Assembly (NCBI GenBank): GCA_030765065.1
Contig: CM060990.1
Span: 277,229,341 to 277,293,340, forward strand
DNA from: Deroplatys truncata
Lineage: Eukaryota; Arthropoda; Insecta; Mantodea; Mantidae
Reading direction: 5' to 3'
DNA length: 64,000 bases
A program made the position numbers and the translations under genes. Position 1 is the first letter of the stretch; the number at the start of each line of letters is the position of its first letter. The notes beneath the pieces were generated by a model that was not told the origin of the DNA, made no database searches, and saw nothing but the letters and a program-made list of their open reading frames with translations. Shown here piece by piece: positions 22,801 through 34,471 of this stretch.

Positions 22801-23031
22801 GAGCATAAGTGCTCTGAAGAAACATAATCCGTTAACACTCGAGACTCATAAATATGCCAGTCAATAATGTTTTTCCTGTCTTCGTTTGGGTGTTCCATAT
22901 ATGGTCATAAATACTACGTCTTTAATTATCTCATTTTTTGTGTATGTCATGTTTTACTCTTTCTTGTAATTTTTTTGTACAACATTTGCCTTGTGTCGAC
23001 GAGGGCGTCGATCTCGGTGGCCAGGGGGAGA
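19812..23031 (+). mobile_element. Internal region 1, non-coding
   Basis: The region has 3,220 bp with only short chance ORFs. Visible structure: the primer-binding site at the start; two related stretches near 20,865 and 21,030 sharing CTTAATTAAGCTTTG/CTTAATTGAGCTTTG followed by TTTTCAGGAAT; a doublet of GGTGGAAGTG...AAGAGTAACCCCGA near 21,235 and 21,305; a GATGATGAT run near 21,783; a GC-richer segment at 22,470-22,760; and a polypurine tract CCAGGGGGAGA directly before LTR 2. The repeated pyrimidine-CAG-GAAT motifs resemble splice acceptors, but no donor partner was identified. Confidence 0.85.
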
Positions 23032-23536
23032 TGTGACGTATGCAGAGATTGTCGCGCATACGTCTCTCTGGTCACCTAGATTCGAGAGGCGGTTAGAGCT
23101 TGGGTGGGGGAATTAGCAATTTTAGGTGGGGATAGGTTGGTTAGCGTCCCCTACGCTTTAGGAAGCGTGGCTTGGGACAGAGAGTCAGTGAGGTGAAGTC
23201 AACCAGTTCAGACGTGTAATCGCCTTCTCCGTGCAGGCAATGCATGGCGGCCTCGCCCGACAGACAGGGGACTAAGGAGATAGGTAATGCATCCTGTTTT
23301 ATCTAATAAACCCCTTACCATCCAGATCTTTCCTGTTTTATTTATGATAGTATAAAGTTCCTTCCTTCCATTTTGAGCCATGTAAGTGCCCTTTTGCCAG
23401 TGTTTGATAATATTTCTGTACTTTCTTTAGCTGCGTCCCTAGTCGTAGCCTCGCCATGTTATAAGTTTGTTAATTTTCCGGTACCTGCAAGCGAGTTGCC
23501 CACCTCACAATGAGCATTAGTTAAGAGGCGACGACA
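23032..23536 (+). repeat. LTR 2 (shared, central)
   Basis: This is the middle LTR. It serves as 3' LTR of the first unit and 5' LTR of the second. It is preceded by the polypurine tract and followed by the same primer-binding site as LTR 1. It is one base shorter than LTR 1. Confidence 0.9.
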
Positions 23537-26500
23537 ATTGGTGGAGGCGCCGGGTATAATTTAATTTTTTCTGAGGTTTTTAAGTGCAAAATTTTTTTTC
23601 TCCTGTAGAATGTAACGGTTTTGGTCCTCCACATGGTTGCTAAAAATTGTAAATCTGTTTCTTGGCTTAAGGGTAAGGGTTACGGTGGTATAATTTGTGG
23701 TTTCTGTATTCTAAATTCTTGTTGCTTTGCTTTCTGAAAGTCCCGAGTCTGAATTTTAATTTTAAGTTCATTTTTATATTTTTCCATTGTCTGTCGGCGT
23801 GACGCTAAAACTCCTGGCTCCATTTTCCCCTTACTTTGACTTCATTTCTATTAAATTCTATTACTGTGCTAAATTATTCGTGCTGGTTATTTTAAAGTAT
23901 ATATTTTGGTGAATTGTGAAAATAAAATTGGGCGATATTTGTAACTTTGATAATATAGTTGCGTGTGTTAGCTGATCTACGTAACATTGTGCTATTGATT
24001 GCGTCATCTTGTAAGTGTTAACGACTCGAAAGTGCAGCAAATATTTCAAAATTCGTGTGTTGTGTGTTTAAAACCTGCGTGTGTATAAAAGTGTGGTGCA
24101 TCTGTTTGGAATGATAAAATAATAAAACGAAAGAGGTCAAGAGTATATATATTGAAATTTTATTTTTGTGCATTGTACACTCGCGGTAAGAATAGTGGTA
24201 ATCATAATGATGATAATTTTGCTTCACCGTTTCCAAGTTTGGTTTATCTAGTTACGCAATGCATATTTTTGGGGGGAAATGTTTCAAAATTACTCATTTA
24301 AGTAAAAGTTTCAGGAGCTACTACCAACCTTGCCAGTATCTTCACCTAATTAGGTTTAATGTGCCTCTAATATGGACCAGTACGACGTGGATGTTGATGG
24401 CTCAGCTATATGTGTGTTACCAGATTTTGGAAAATTGCACTGGAATTTTGTGGTAAAAAGAATAAGAAAAAAAAGCATAACCTGTAAGTATGTGTACATT
24501 GTGTGTGCTAAAGTTTGGACGAATGAAACAGTTTCACAACTCACACAGGTATGCTAAATTTTTATTGTTTCACTGACTGATGCTTAATTAAGCTTTGCTT
24601 TTCAGGAATAATGTGTGATATGAATGTCTCTGCTAAATTGAAAGTTTATTATTATTTTGTGTAACTTAAATTTTGAATTATGTTTTGGGCATTGCAAATT
24701 ATTTGTTTTGTTATGTTATGCTGCAGGAATGTGTTTGATGTGTATCGTGTGCTTAATTGAGCTTTGATTTTCAGGAATGTTATGTGACAGTATTGTTTTG
24801 AGTAATGATGTGATTTTGTTCTGTTGCATTCGAATTGATTTGATTTTGGGTTTCATTATGATGCTGTGATCTTTTCTTTGCAGAAAATTGTTGCATGAAT
24901 AGTGTGAGTATGTGTATATTTGAGGTTATGTGAGAGATATGAGTTAATATTTGCCTTGGTGGAAGTGCGTAAGAGTAACCCCGACGGTGGTAAAGTGAGA
25001 GATGAGATGAGATGAGATGTCAGCTTCGGTGGAAGTGCCAAAGAGTAACCCCGATAGTTGAAGTGTAAATGTGTTGATTTTTCAGGAGGGCTACATGTAC
25101 CTGGAAAGTTGATTTGATGTGATGATTTGAGAGATTTTGCTTATTGGTGTTGCTGTAACTTGCCCAGTATAGCGTGTGTGATGTATTCACACGAGAGAGT
25201 ACATGTATTGAAGTGAATGCAATGAGAATAAATTTTTTTGTGTTTATGCAACAAGTTTAGTACCATCTTATATAGCAAGTTTTAATACCATCTGTTTTCC
25301 AGCTTAATTTTGATTCGGAGGAAGGGATGCAACAGTATAATGTCATGTTATTTGTGTCATTCCTGAAATGTTAATGTGATTTTTTTAAGGTTATGCCTAT
25401 GTCAGGTATTTTTGACTTTGCAGCATGTTGAATGAGACACGTCAGTGAAGATGTTTTGTTTTCGCAGTAATTGCTGTCTACGAGAAAGTTGAAAGTTAAG
25501 ATAAAGATGATGATGATGATGATTGAAATACTGATGATTGAGATGATGAGGATAATAATAAGATAGAGAAGATAGTAATGTAGAGGAGAATTTGTGTTAG
25601 TGACAGTAGAGTATGAGCATTGTAGTTGATAGAATGCCATATGGTGTAGTTTGAATATGTACTGTGGATTTATTTTTGAAGTTTGTAGTAATGCATACAG
25701 TAGTTTTGAGTAGTTAGTTAAGTGAGTGTTGTGTATAATTTAGGCCATGGTCAGTATGAATGGTTCCATTTCATTGTCATGTATGAATGTATTGTAAGTG
25801 CACTTATTTTCTTTTCATCAATAGTACCAGCTGGTCATTAATTAATATTGGGATCCCAAATAAGTTTCTATTTTTCTGTCATGTTATTGTATGGAAACAA
25901 TGAATGTCACTGATATAATGTTTATGTATTCTGGTCCTTTTGTGATTTTGTATTTGGATTTTAAAGCATTGTGTGTTAAATTTTGGATGGTAACCCCCTG
26001 TAAAATTTAGTTTTTATGTCAACATGTAGTCATTTTTTCTTTCCCTTTGCCCCATATTAAAAGAATTCATTGAGTGTAAACCTTTTGGACATTTTAAGTA
26101 TTTTATTGTAAATGACATACTACTTCTTTTATGTGTGATGATCTGTTGGAGCACCGTTTCTACCGTTCTATGGTTTCTGTTGTAGTCACTTTGCTGATGG
26201 CGGAGCTCGAGTGGATAAGACGAGCACTCCCCGCCTATCACGCCAGAGGTTCCAGAGACACCACAGGAGAGCTGTTGTGCAGCCACTACACTGCAGTGGC
26301 ATAAGGAGCCACTATTTTGGGGGGCAGTCCAAGCCAGCGATTGCCCACTCTTTCCTCATCTTCAACGACCTGCAGCATCTAAAGATTACAGCTAGGATAT
26401 AATTCGTCGTTGTGGGTGATCTGCAAATCCCACCCACAAACAGTTACATCGGAACATCAATCCAGGTGCAGTGTAGTGTGCATGTGACAGTGGCAGCATG

Positions 26501-26756
26501 GTGTGTGTGCGTGTGCGGGGTGCTCGAGCATAAGTGCTCTGAAGAAACATAATCCGTTAACACTCGAGACTCATAAATATGCCAGTCAATAATGTTTTTC
26601 CTGTCTTCGTTTGGGTGTTCCATATATGGTCATAAATACTACGTCTTTAATTATCTCATTTTTTGTGTATGTCATGTTTTACTCTTTCTTGTAATTTTTT
26701 TGTACAACATTTGCCTTGTGTCGACGAGGGCGTCGATCTCGGTGGCCAGGGGGAGA
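23537..26756 (+). mobile_element. Internal region 2, copy of internal region 1
   Basis: Every landmark of internal region 1 recurs at a constant offset of 3,725 bp, including the short ORFs, the GATGAT run and the polypurine tract. I noticed no difference between the two by eye. Confidence 0.9.
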
Positions 26757-27261
26757 TGTGACGTATGCAGAGATTGTCGCGCATACGTCTCTCTGGTCAC
26801 CTAGATTCGAGAGGCGGTTAGAGCTTGGGTGGGGGAATTAGCAATTTTAGGTGGGGATAGGTTGGTTAGCGTCCCCTACGCTTTAGGAAGCGTGGCTTGG
26901 GACAGAGAGTCAGTGAGGTGAAGTCAACCAGTTCAGACGTGTAATCGCCTTCTCCGTGCAGGCAATGCATGGCGGCCTCGCCCGACAGACAGGGGACTAA
27001 GGAGATAGGTAATGCATCCTGTTTTATCTAATAAACCCCTTACCATCCAGATCTTTCCTGTTTTATTTATGATAGTATAAAGTTCCTTCCTTCCATTTTG
27101 AGCCATGTAAGTGCCCTTTTGCCAGTGTTTGATAATATTTCTGTACTTTCTTTAGCTGCGTCCCTAGTCGTAGCCTCGCCATGTTATAAGTTTGTTAATT
27201 TTCCGGTACCTGCAAGCGAGTTGCCCACCTCACAATGAGCATTAGTTAAGAGGCGACGACA
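26757..27261 (+). repeat. LTR 3 of the composite element
   Basis: The last LTR looks identical to LTR 2. It is followed directly by AT-rich unrelated sequence (ATATACAAATAC), which fixes the right end of the element. Confidence 0.9.
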
Positions 27262-28376
27262 ATATACAAATACATAAAAATATAAGGTAATAGAATAGTT
27301 AGTATAAAGTTTAAATAAAACGTTATAAGGTAAATAAACACATAAATACATAAACAAATAATTAAAAAATATATTAAATTACCATAGACTACATAATTAA
27401 ATAACAATTACGAAAACAACGAAATATAAATTAACAACTTAAACCTTGTGATCTTTATTAAGGAAATTTTAAGTAAAATACAAATATAAATAAACTTATT
27501 CAAATCATTAGTAGCTTATTAGAAGATTTTGTACTGGCTACACTACATTTTCGCTGGCTTCCAGTGAATATAGATAAATAGGAGTAGACAGTAGCTAGTT
27601 ACTATTTGCTAAGTTTTGCTGGTTTCCAGCAAGTGTAGATAAATATAGGATTTAAAATTATAATTAAGTTTTGTTTACGCCTTTACTCTAATCTAATAAT
27701 TTATACTTCTTTTATTTCTATTTTTATTTATTATTTTTAGACTTTGTGTAGTTCATAGTTGTTTTATCTGAACAATTTTGATGTAATATAAAATGTAAAT
27801 GAGTTGTGAGAATAAATGTAAAGCTTGAAAGTATGTCCTGTGTAGTAGTCAAAGATCCGGGATAGTATATTCAGGTTTCATTTATTTTTATTTCCCGCGA
27901 TGTCATGGAAAGAGTATGGAATTTTGAGGCCAGCAAATAGCGTCCAGTTCTTAAACACATGACTGTCACTATTCCTTTTGTACTGTAATGAAACGTGTGA
28001 CGTATCTATTTCTGCAGAGGTTTACCTCGATTAAAATCAAGTAGATAAAAAAAATTAATCCTCGTAAGAGTAATTTGTATACCTACTAATAAAGATAGGG
28101 GTAGAGAAAGTCAAGTGAATGTAACAAATCAGATTTTTTCATTAATGATATACTGTAAACCTAGTCACAGAAGCCAATTACCTGACAAAATTTGAAATGT
28201 ATTATTTGGCTTTGTTCAACATAGACAATTACTACGAATATTGCAAAGATAATTACGGAGAAAGGGTACAAAAAGCTCGACGTCCGAATCAGGAATGAAT
28301 ACAATTGTATACATTAAATGTAGTACCGGTATATAAGTGGCAGTGGAGGTAAGAAATTGAATGTTAATTTGCTCTA
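27262..28376. other. AT-rich flank with one old repeat fragment
   Basis: No gene is seen. Near 27,540-27,650 a GCTGGCTTCCAGTGAATATAG / GCTGGTTTCCAGCAAGTGTAG pair forms a short diverged tandem repeat. At about 27,870-28,160 a fragment of dispersed family B (see 49,530-50,730) is present, recognised by CTTAAACACATGACTGTCAC and ATTCCTTTTGTA. Confidence 0.55.
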
Positions 28377-28380
28377 TTAA

Positions 28381-29822
28381 CCTTTCTGTTCTGCTTAAAA
28401 ATAGTTTACACTGTTTGTCCTTCGGGTCATAATGACCCGATGAAGAAAATTCTAATATATCTGTTAAGGAAATATTTTTATGTATTTTAATTGCATTTAA
28501 TTCTTTCTTAATACAGATTAAGAACTATTATGCAATGTAACGTTGGTATTGGACGAAATATAGGCAGAGAAACTTGAATATAATTATATTTTTCCTTCCT
28601 TTTAATTAGCATGTTTCAAAATACAATAAAATATAAATGAATAAATTTATTTTCAGAAAAAATATCAACATATAAATAAATGAAACGTATTCATTTTTTT
28701 AATGTAAAACATTTATCATAATACAAGAATACAGTAAAGTTTGAATTTGAAACAATGAGCAGAACGCAAGGAAATTTACTGGATGTAGTTATTTTGAACA
28801 TATAACACTACTCAGAATAATATAACAATAAAAATAATAATAGTAATAGATACACATTTATGCAAATGTGTTTTTCAATGGAAATCATTCTTCAAAATAC
28901 AAGTAAGTAATACCGACATGCTAGTTTTGAACAAACAACTTTGATAATATATTACTTCTTACAGTTTGAGTAATAATGTGCAACATGAACTTTACAAATA
29001 TGTTTTCTTACAACTTGAGCACATGATTGGAGTCTTATTATCACAACTAGAAGAACGAAATTTACATCTAGCACGTTTACAGTTTTTCTTGAAGCCACTA
29101 CAGCCTGATATAGACTGGTCCTGTGTTTGTATAGTTTTCACAATGGCAATTGATGGTTCATTTCGTGGCTACCGTTTCCTGGCTTCAATGTAGGGAGCAA
29201 CAAGAAGTCTTCGTAGCTCCTCGAGGAATATTCGTCTTTTATGAAGAACATTTCTTTTACTCGTTTCATAATTACCACCAATATAACGTTCTACGCGCAC
29301 TTCGAAACAGAGAGTATTTATTATCTTGAATATAAGGTTGTTTATTTCTTTTTAATTTTCATAGAGATTGATCACAATCTTTAGCACTAAGTGTGTAGTT
29401 CCATACAGTTGGCATATTCAGTTCTGATAATATTCAAGTAACCTTTTAAAAATACGGAAGCAAATGTAATAATAATGTCAATCTGTTGAAGTAGTTTGAA
29501 CACAATTAAGTACAACATTCAGTTTTCTTCAAAATGACGTATGCTTTGCGTTTGTTACTCAAAAACGAATATAGATTGTTTTATTTGAAACATAATTCCC
29601 CCTTTACACAATCACAAGACAATGGAAAAAAACCGTGCCAGCAGTATGGTGGACATAGAGTAAAAGCAGTTATTGTATCTAAACGGAGAAATTGTGAACA
29701 GATACGAGGAAACTATGATTAGCGCCAAATATGCAGTTTCTATTATAACTGTTTTATTCGGTTTGGAATACATATAAGCTAAATATTCAAAATAGTGACC
29801 CGAAAATGTTAATGCAGAACGG
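28381..29822 (-). mobile_element. Decayed piggyBac-like element, about 1.44 kb
   Basis: One end reads TTAA then CCTTTCTGTTCTGCTTAA at 28,377-28,398. The other end, in reverse complement, reads CCGTTCTGCATTAAC at 29,822 and is bordered by TTTA, one base off the expected TTAA. Just inside the left end lies a near-perfect palindrome TCGGGTCATAATGACCCGA, and the right end keeps TCGGGTCAC. TTAA targets and CC...GG ends are piggyBac hallmarks. A full element would be over 2 kb, so much of the transposase is gone. Confidence 0.75.
28975..29345 (-). pseudogene. piggyBac transposase C-terminal remnant with Cys-rich zinc finger
   Basis: The minus strand gives ERYIGGNYETSKRNVLHKRR, then IFLEELRRLLVAPYIEARKR, then after a TAG and a frame change SISGCSGFKKNCKRARCKF, CDNKTPIMCSSCKKTYL. 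The EEL...L..PYIE.R block and the C-x-C-rich end (RCKF, CDN, CSSC) are the last about 120 residues of piggyBac-family transposases, where the Cys domain binds the element ends. The catalytic Asp region upstream is not present in recognisable form. Confidence 0.75.
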
Positions 29823-29964
29823 TTTATGTGCTTCTGTTGAAAATTAAATTGTTTCAAAAGTAAACTTTCTTTCAAATTACAAATCTGAAGAAATAAAAAC
29901 AAACCTAGATACTTTGTATTATTATTCACGTTCTGAATTCCTAAAATGCTTCTCTTCCCTGGAC

Positions 29965-30545
29965 TGAAATGGAATGGGATTTGTAACGGAGGGGCTTCGG
30001 CCCCAATCCAGTGAATGAGAATATTGTGCTTGTGCCCCTCGAGGGGGCGCCACGGGAGGGAGGGAAGGACGAGGTGAGAGACACCGGGCGGCCGAATCAG
30101 GAGTGACGACATAGCAATGACAAGGTCCCTAAAGTGTCCAGATTATGACACCCCGACTGTCGGGCAGGCAAACCGGGTACTCCACCTCCACACAGGGCCC
30201 AACGCCCCCCAAGAGGCGGCCCGTATACCCCCGCAACCAACCGAAGACCGAGAAATGGATAAGGTTTCAAGAGAGGACCTTTTTTTTCCTGCTACGCCGC
30301 ACGGAACACCATCGCCGACACTTCCAACCCCGAAACAGACCTAACGGCGTTAAGGATGAATGAAATGAGGAATGGAACGATATTCGGGGGCTGAGAGAAA
30401 CCACATCAGCATTCGCCTGACGACCCGGGAAAACTCCCGAAAAATCCCCGTAGGTCAGAGTGGGCGGTAGCCGGCAAGCGAACTAAGGATCTCCCGAATA
30501 CGAGTGACAGGCGTTACCTCTGCGCCACTTGGACGGAAACTGGAG
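29965..30545 (-). mobile_element. Long tRNA-derived SINE, complete-looking copy
   Basis: On the minus strand the head starts near 30,540 with AAGTGGCGCAGAGGTAACGC (A box TGGCGCAGAGG) and a B-box-like AGATCCTTAGTTCGCTTGCC. The body has GGGATTTTTCGGGAG, GGCGAATGCTGATGTG and GGAAGTGTCGGCGATGG, and ends near GGGGCCGAAGCCCC. A second copy of the body lies at 32,005-32,440 and of the head at 44,171-44,360, split by Polinton 2. Length is about 570 bp. Two plus-strand open stretches inside (75 and 72 codons) are chance. Confidence 0.7.
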
Positions 30546-30892
30546 GAAGGATCCGCAGTTTAAATCTCGGCTATGACATTGAATTTTTCAACCTGATTCT
30601 ATCTTTCCAACCTTGTCTTACACACGGCTTGAGTGAAAGAGTCTTCTTGTTAATTGAGATGAACTGTCATTACAAACTTCTTATAAGTATAAGAAGAATG
30701 CAGTAGCTCAAACGATACTCAGATTTTTATGTGGTGTCTTTGAAACTCCACACTCTTTACATTACCACGAGAAAAATCTAGCGTGTTGCATTCACATAAC
30801 TTTCTCTTTTCATTAATCCTTTTCTACAAATTTTTTTACTAAACTTTATTTTTCTGTCTACTTCTTATAATCCAGATATACTTCCAATTCAC

Positions 30893-31130
30893 GTTTAGCC
30901 CATCTCTGTGGTGTAGGGATCTGCCTCAAATTCAAGAGGTCCCGAATTCGAATCAGTTAGAGCGAGTTACCTCGATAAAGTTTTTTCTAGGGTTTCCTCT
31001 TATCCAGAGAAGATGAATGTCAGATATCTATAAGTTCTAGGAACCTTGGGCCCATTTGAGAATCATTTTAACCTTTCGTTCAGTCACCTCCGTAATGGCC
31101 TACTCGGTTAAAGGACTTTAATTAAATACC
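30893..31130 (+). mobile_element. tRNA-derived SINE
   Basis: The head CCATCTCTGTGGTGTAGGG gives an A-box region and GGTCCCGAATTCGAATC a B-box region 35-40 bp on. A body with GGGTTTCCTCTTATCCAG follows, and the end CCTACTCGGTTAAAGGAC is followed by TTTAATTAAATA. Its family differs from the other SINEs in the window. Confidence 0.65.
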
Positions 31131-31333
31131 AAAAGAAAAAGTTCACATTTACACATTTCGTTTTAGTATATGTAGATAAAGCGATGGTCACATTTTCAAA
31201 AAACAATGTCACTACGCGACGCTTAGAATTTCCACGCTGTTTGTATGATCGGACAAAAGCAAAACGAATAGCGACTTCGGAGTTACAAAGGTGTTCAAAC
31301 CAATATAAAAATATCTGGGAAATAGTTAATCTC

Positions 31334-31335
<2 letters not shown>

Positions 31336-31406
<71 letters not shown>
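31336..31406. repeat. (AC)n-(AT)n compound microsatellite
   Basis: About 33 bp of AC repeats are followed directly by about 38 bp of AT repeats. The two open frames across it are artefacts. Confidence 0.95.
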
Positions 31407-31408
<2 letters not shown>

Positions 31409-31464
31409 CAAACTGCGTGATTTAACGGGGTGTGTATTTCTTGTGTAGCAAACTTTTTCCTTCT

Positions 31465-31790
31465 TTTACAGTTTACCAATTACCCAAAAGTCATTCAGAA
31501 TGAAGAAGACTTAAGAGGCTGTTCTCAGAAAATTCAAAATCTATATTTAGCTTGTCATGGAAGTATGTTAAACAGAGAGTACTTTAATCTAACTCGTTAG
31601 AGCTATTTTTGAGAAAATAACGGATTTCGAAAAAATTTCCATTTAAAGGATTGTACGGGGTGGGGGGATTTTCTTGAAAATCTTTGTGTCGCGTTTTTGA
31701 AATATGCTGAACCTAAATATCAAGTTTGGCATTTAACCGATTTTCGTTTTGGAGTTATGTTGTTCACAGACACACAGGCATATGGAGCTT
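31465..31790 (+). repeat. Dispersed repeat family A, copy 2
   Basis: It carries CATTCAGAATGAAGAAGACTT, AGAAAATTCAAAATCTATAT, TTTGTGTCGCGTTTTTG, GCTGAACCTAAATATCAAGT and GGAGTTATGTTGTTCACAGA in the order seen at 18.7-19.0 kb (inverse) and 44.6-44.9 kb. Confidence 0.7.
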
Positions 31791-32004
31791 TTGCTATAAA
31801 ATGTGTGTTGCATTCACATGACTTTCTCTACTCACACTTCTACAAACTATTCTTACAAAGGTTATTCTTGCATCTATTTGATGTTAATTCATATAAAGCT
31901 TCATCACTTATTTACACAATTCGTTGCAGGTATAAGTACAATATATTAAGCTAAAGCGAAAGCCAAATCCCTCAAAGATGATCGCTCTGTGATGGCTTTA
32001 GATT

Positions 32005-32440
32005 GGTTAGCTACGGAGAGGGCTCGGCACTGATCCACATAGTAAATATTATGCTTACGGCCCCTCTCCGGGAGGAAGGATGAGGCAAGAGGAGACACCG
32101 GGCGGCCGGAACCAGGAATGACGGCATAGGCATGGCAGGGTTCCTAAGTTTTCAGATAGAGACTCCCCGTCAAACGGATGGGCAGACCGGGAACCCACTC
32201 CGCACAGAGGAGGTCCAACGCCCCTCAAGGAGGTTAGGATACCCGCGACAGCCAGCCAAAAGCCGAGGGACAGAAACAGTCACAAAGGCGCAACCTTTTC
32301 CCCTGCCACACTGCACCGAAACACCATCCCCGACACTTCCAATCCTAAAAGAAACCAACGGAAGAAAGATGAGGGGAACTGAGAATGGAGATGAAACGGA
32401 GGGATAGGAGTAGGGAGGAAATGACAGTTCAAGAACAATT
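32005..32440 (-). mobile_element. SINE body, distal half of a copy split by Polinton 2
   Basis: It is colinear with the body of the SINE at 29,965-30,400 on the same strand: GGAGACACCGGGCGGCCGGA, CCGACACTTCCAATCC and other blocks align. It stops at the left end of Polinton 2. The missing tRNA-like head of the same orientation resumes at 44,171, directly after the right end of Polinton 2. Confidence 0.75.
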
Positions 32441-32444
32441 AATT

Positions 32445-33511
32445 TGCAGGAATGTGTATTCATATACAAATGAGGTCCCCCACCCCCTCCACCCACCCCT
32501 CCCCAGCTCCATGCTACTTTCTGTTTGCAGCTGAGGGTCATAAATCTTGTTGAGTATAATGGAAGCTTGACAGGTAAGCAATTAATACTGTCAATCAACT
32601 GTCAAAACAAAGAATAGAATAATAAATTACGCTTCTGTAACAAAGCCGGAGACGTTATTCTGCGCACTCCATATCCGGACACGTGCACTTCTGCACCTGC
32701 AGCAACTCACCCCCCAGTCGCATTGTTTAACGATCGCGTGCAAAAGAGGAAAATGCTAACCATCAACTGTCAAAATGAACAATGGAGTATGCTGGACAAA
32801 GGGTCAGACGCTATTGTCCCAGCTCTATTGAATTCCCAGTATATACTTTTAAGAAGGCCACCTGCAAGCTCACAGTCGCATTGTTTGACGACCACGTGCA
32901 GAAGAACAATAGAACAGGCCGGACAGAGTTAACAAAAGAATGATTAACAAAGGGACAGATGCTATTCTATCCCTTTCTATTGTCCAGAGCAAGGCTTCTT
33001 TAGAAAGACCACCCGTGTAGCATCCCATTCCACTGGAATATAACAAAGAGGAGTTCTGGACCCTTCTAACAAAAGGGAGCAGACGTTATTGTCATCCATT
33101 AGATTGTGCGGACTCGTGCATGTTATGACAAATGAAACTTGTGGAGGCTATATACTTGCCCTGTCTTTGTTTGTCCGTGTGAAAGATAGAGAGGTCAGTT
33201 TACCTGCTAGTCCATAAACAACTCTACCAACGCTCGAGTCCGCCATCATGGCGTAGGCTTTGCCCTGAGGTCAGTTTTCTCTGAGTGTCTTCACGAGATC
33301 CTACGGATAGACCCAAGCATAGTTATACAAGCTCTCTGTTTATGTAGCTGACTCTTTTTAAGCAGCGATGCCAAAAAAGCGCGCTTAATATATTTCATTA
33401 CATACATTAAACCTCTGTGTATACTTGGCTATCCATATATCGGTGTTCGATTCTTACTCCAATCAAAAAGTTTAATGTTTTAATTGCTAATGAGAAATTG
33501 ATGATTTGATA
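32445..33511 (+). repeat. Left TIR of Polinton 2
   Basis: It pairs in inverse with 43,047-44,170. Shared landmarks include GGAGACGTTATTCTGC, CCGGACACGTGCACTTCTGC, CCACCCGTGTAGCATCCCAT, TGTGGAGGCTATATACTTGC and AAAAAAGCGCGCTTAATATA. It contains two modules with the CGCATTGTTT(A/G)ACGA core, where the right TIR has three. Confidence 0.9.
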
Positions 33512-33512
33512 A

Positions 33513-34405
33513 TCACAGGGCTTCTCCACTCTATTAGTACAGGTTTAACAGCAGCATTCTCTTCACCCTGAGGCTGCATAATGCAACTTTTTAGAGTCCT
33601 TGGATCGAATCAGCACCAACACCGACTGTCTTCGTGTATAAGCTTTGCAGTAATAGTTGCTCCATTAGGTTTAGTAATACTTCCATTGATGTATAGCTAA
33701 CTTCAACTAGGTAAAGTATATAAATGCTCAGCTTAACAAGGGATTCTAATCTCTTCATTAGCTGATGTATTATACGGCAAAAACACATGTTCATCTTCTT
33801 TAACAATCTGGTCGTCGAATCTCGTTGTCCCGGTAACGCTGTTGACATCCATGATTATAGGATTCTAAAGTCCAATGCCTGAACAAACTTTTGATTAACT
33901 GACGTTAACACACTGGTTGTCAATGGCAGAGCATGGAATGGGCGTCGAAACAAGTCGTAAATATATCCTCGAAGCCTCTGATTTCTTCTTCTAAAATATA
34001 TTAGCATTATCCTTATATCCTTGTTTCGAAAGTCAATGGTATTGCTGTTGTGCTCTCCTATACGAAGCCTGATTTACTCTATGAAGTGGGTGTTTATGAA
34101 TAACAGCTAAATTGGATTTGATGATTCTTGTGAAATGTGATATTCAAGCGTAACAGATGCGAAAACTCATAGTTCGAGTGTCCACTTTTACTGTCGAGGA
34201 AGGAGACTGATGCAATACTGCGCTTGATTCGTATGATGCTCAACTTAAATATATTCAACAGCAAATCAGATTCAGCCAGTTGATTTGCTGGAATAACTTT
34301 GTCGCTGAAGCCACAGAACGTTCCTATAGAACAATCACTGAAAAAAATCAACAGTGAAAGGACATTTAATTTCAAGTTTAATGGCATTATTATTAATTGA
34401 TCTAA
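33513..34405 (-). repeat. Inverted duplication inside Polinton 2, left arm
   Basis: This stretch, which begins exactly at the inner edge of the left TIR, is the inverse of about 37,455-38,342. Protein-level landmarks shared by both arms are HVFLPYNTSANEE, CQAEHLYTLPS, FSDKVIPANQL and SFLDSKSGHSNYEF. It contains pieces of the major and minor capsid genes on the minus strand. Confidence 0.85.
33560..33960 (-). pseudogene. Major capsid fragment, left arm of Polinton 2
   Basis: Minus-strand landmarks DEHVFLPYNTSANEEIRIPC and AEHLYTLPS, then INGSITKPNGAT, belong to the N-terminal part of the Polinton major capsid protein (shell of the related viruses). The fuller copy lies on the other arm at 37.81-38.90 kb. 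It is a fossil fragment. Confidence 0.7.
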
Positions 34406-34420
34406 TAAAGAAGACATACA
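34085..34420 (-). pseudogene. Minor capsid fragment, left arm of Polinton 2
   Basis: Minus-strand landmarks GFSDKVIPANQLAESDLLL, NIFKLSIIRI, SFLDSKSGHSNYEFSHLLRL and ITFHKNHQIQF match the C-terminal half of the penton-like minor capsid protein, as in Polinton 1 (SGHSIYEVF). It is a fossil fragment and part of the inverted duplication. Confidence 0.7.
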
Positions 34421-34471
34421 GCCTAAAATGAGGAATCTTTATGTATTGGCATACAAGTAGAGGGATCTATG

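Larger units (their letters stand above)
19306..27261 (+). mobile_element. Composite LTR retrotransposon: LTR-internal-LTR-internal-LTR
   Basis: Three LTRs of about 505 bp at 19,306, 23,032 and 26,757 flank two internal regions of 3,220 bp. The two units are offset by 3,725 bp with no length change. LTR 1 differs from LTR 2 and LTR 3 at about three positions, and LTRs 2 and 3 look identical. The element is therefore young on an insect time scale. The internal regions lack gag, pol and env, so it was non-autonomous and depended on enzymes of a relative, as large retrotransposon derivatives do. No matching target duplication was clear at the outer ends (ATGA before, ATAT after). Unequal recombination, tandem insertion or an assembly duplication could each give this layout. 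Confidence 0.9.

Noticed and set aside
29612-30112. 166-codon minus-strand frame
   Set aside because: It crosses the piggyBac end and a SINE boundary, so it cannot be one gene.
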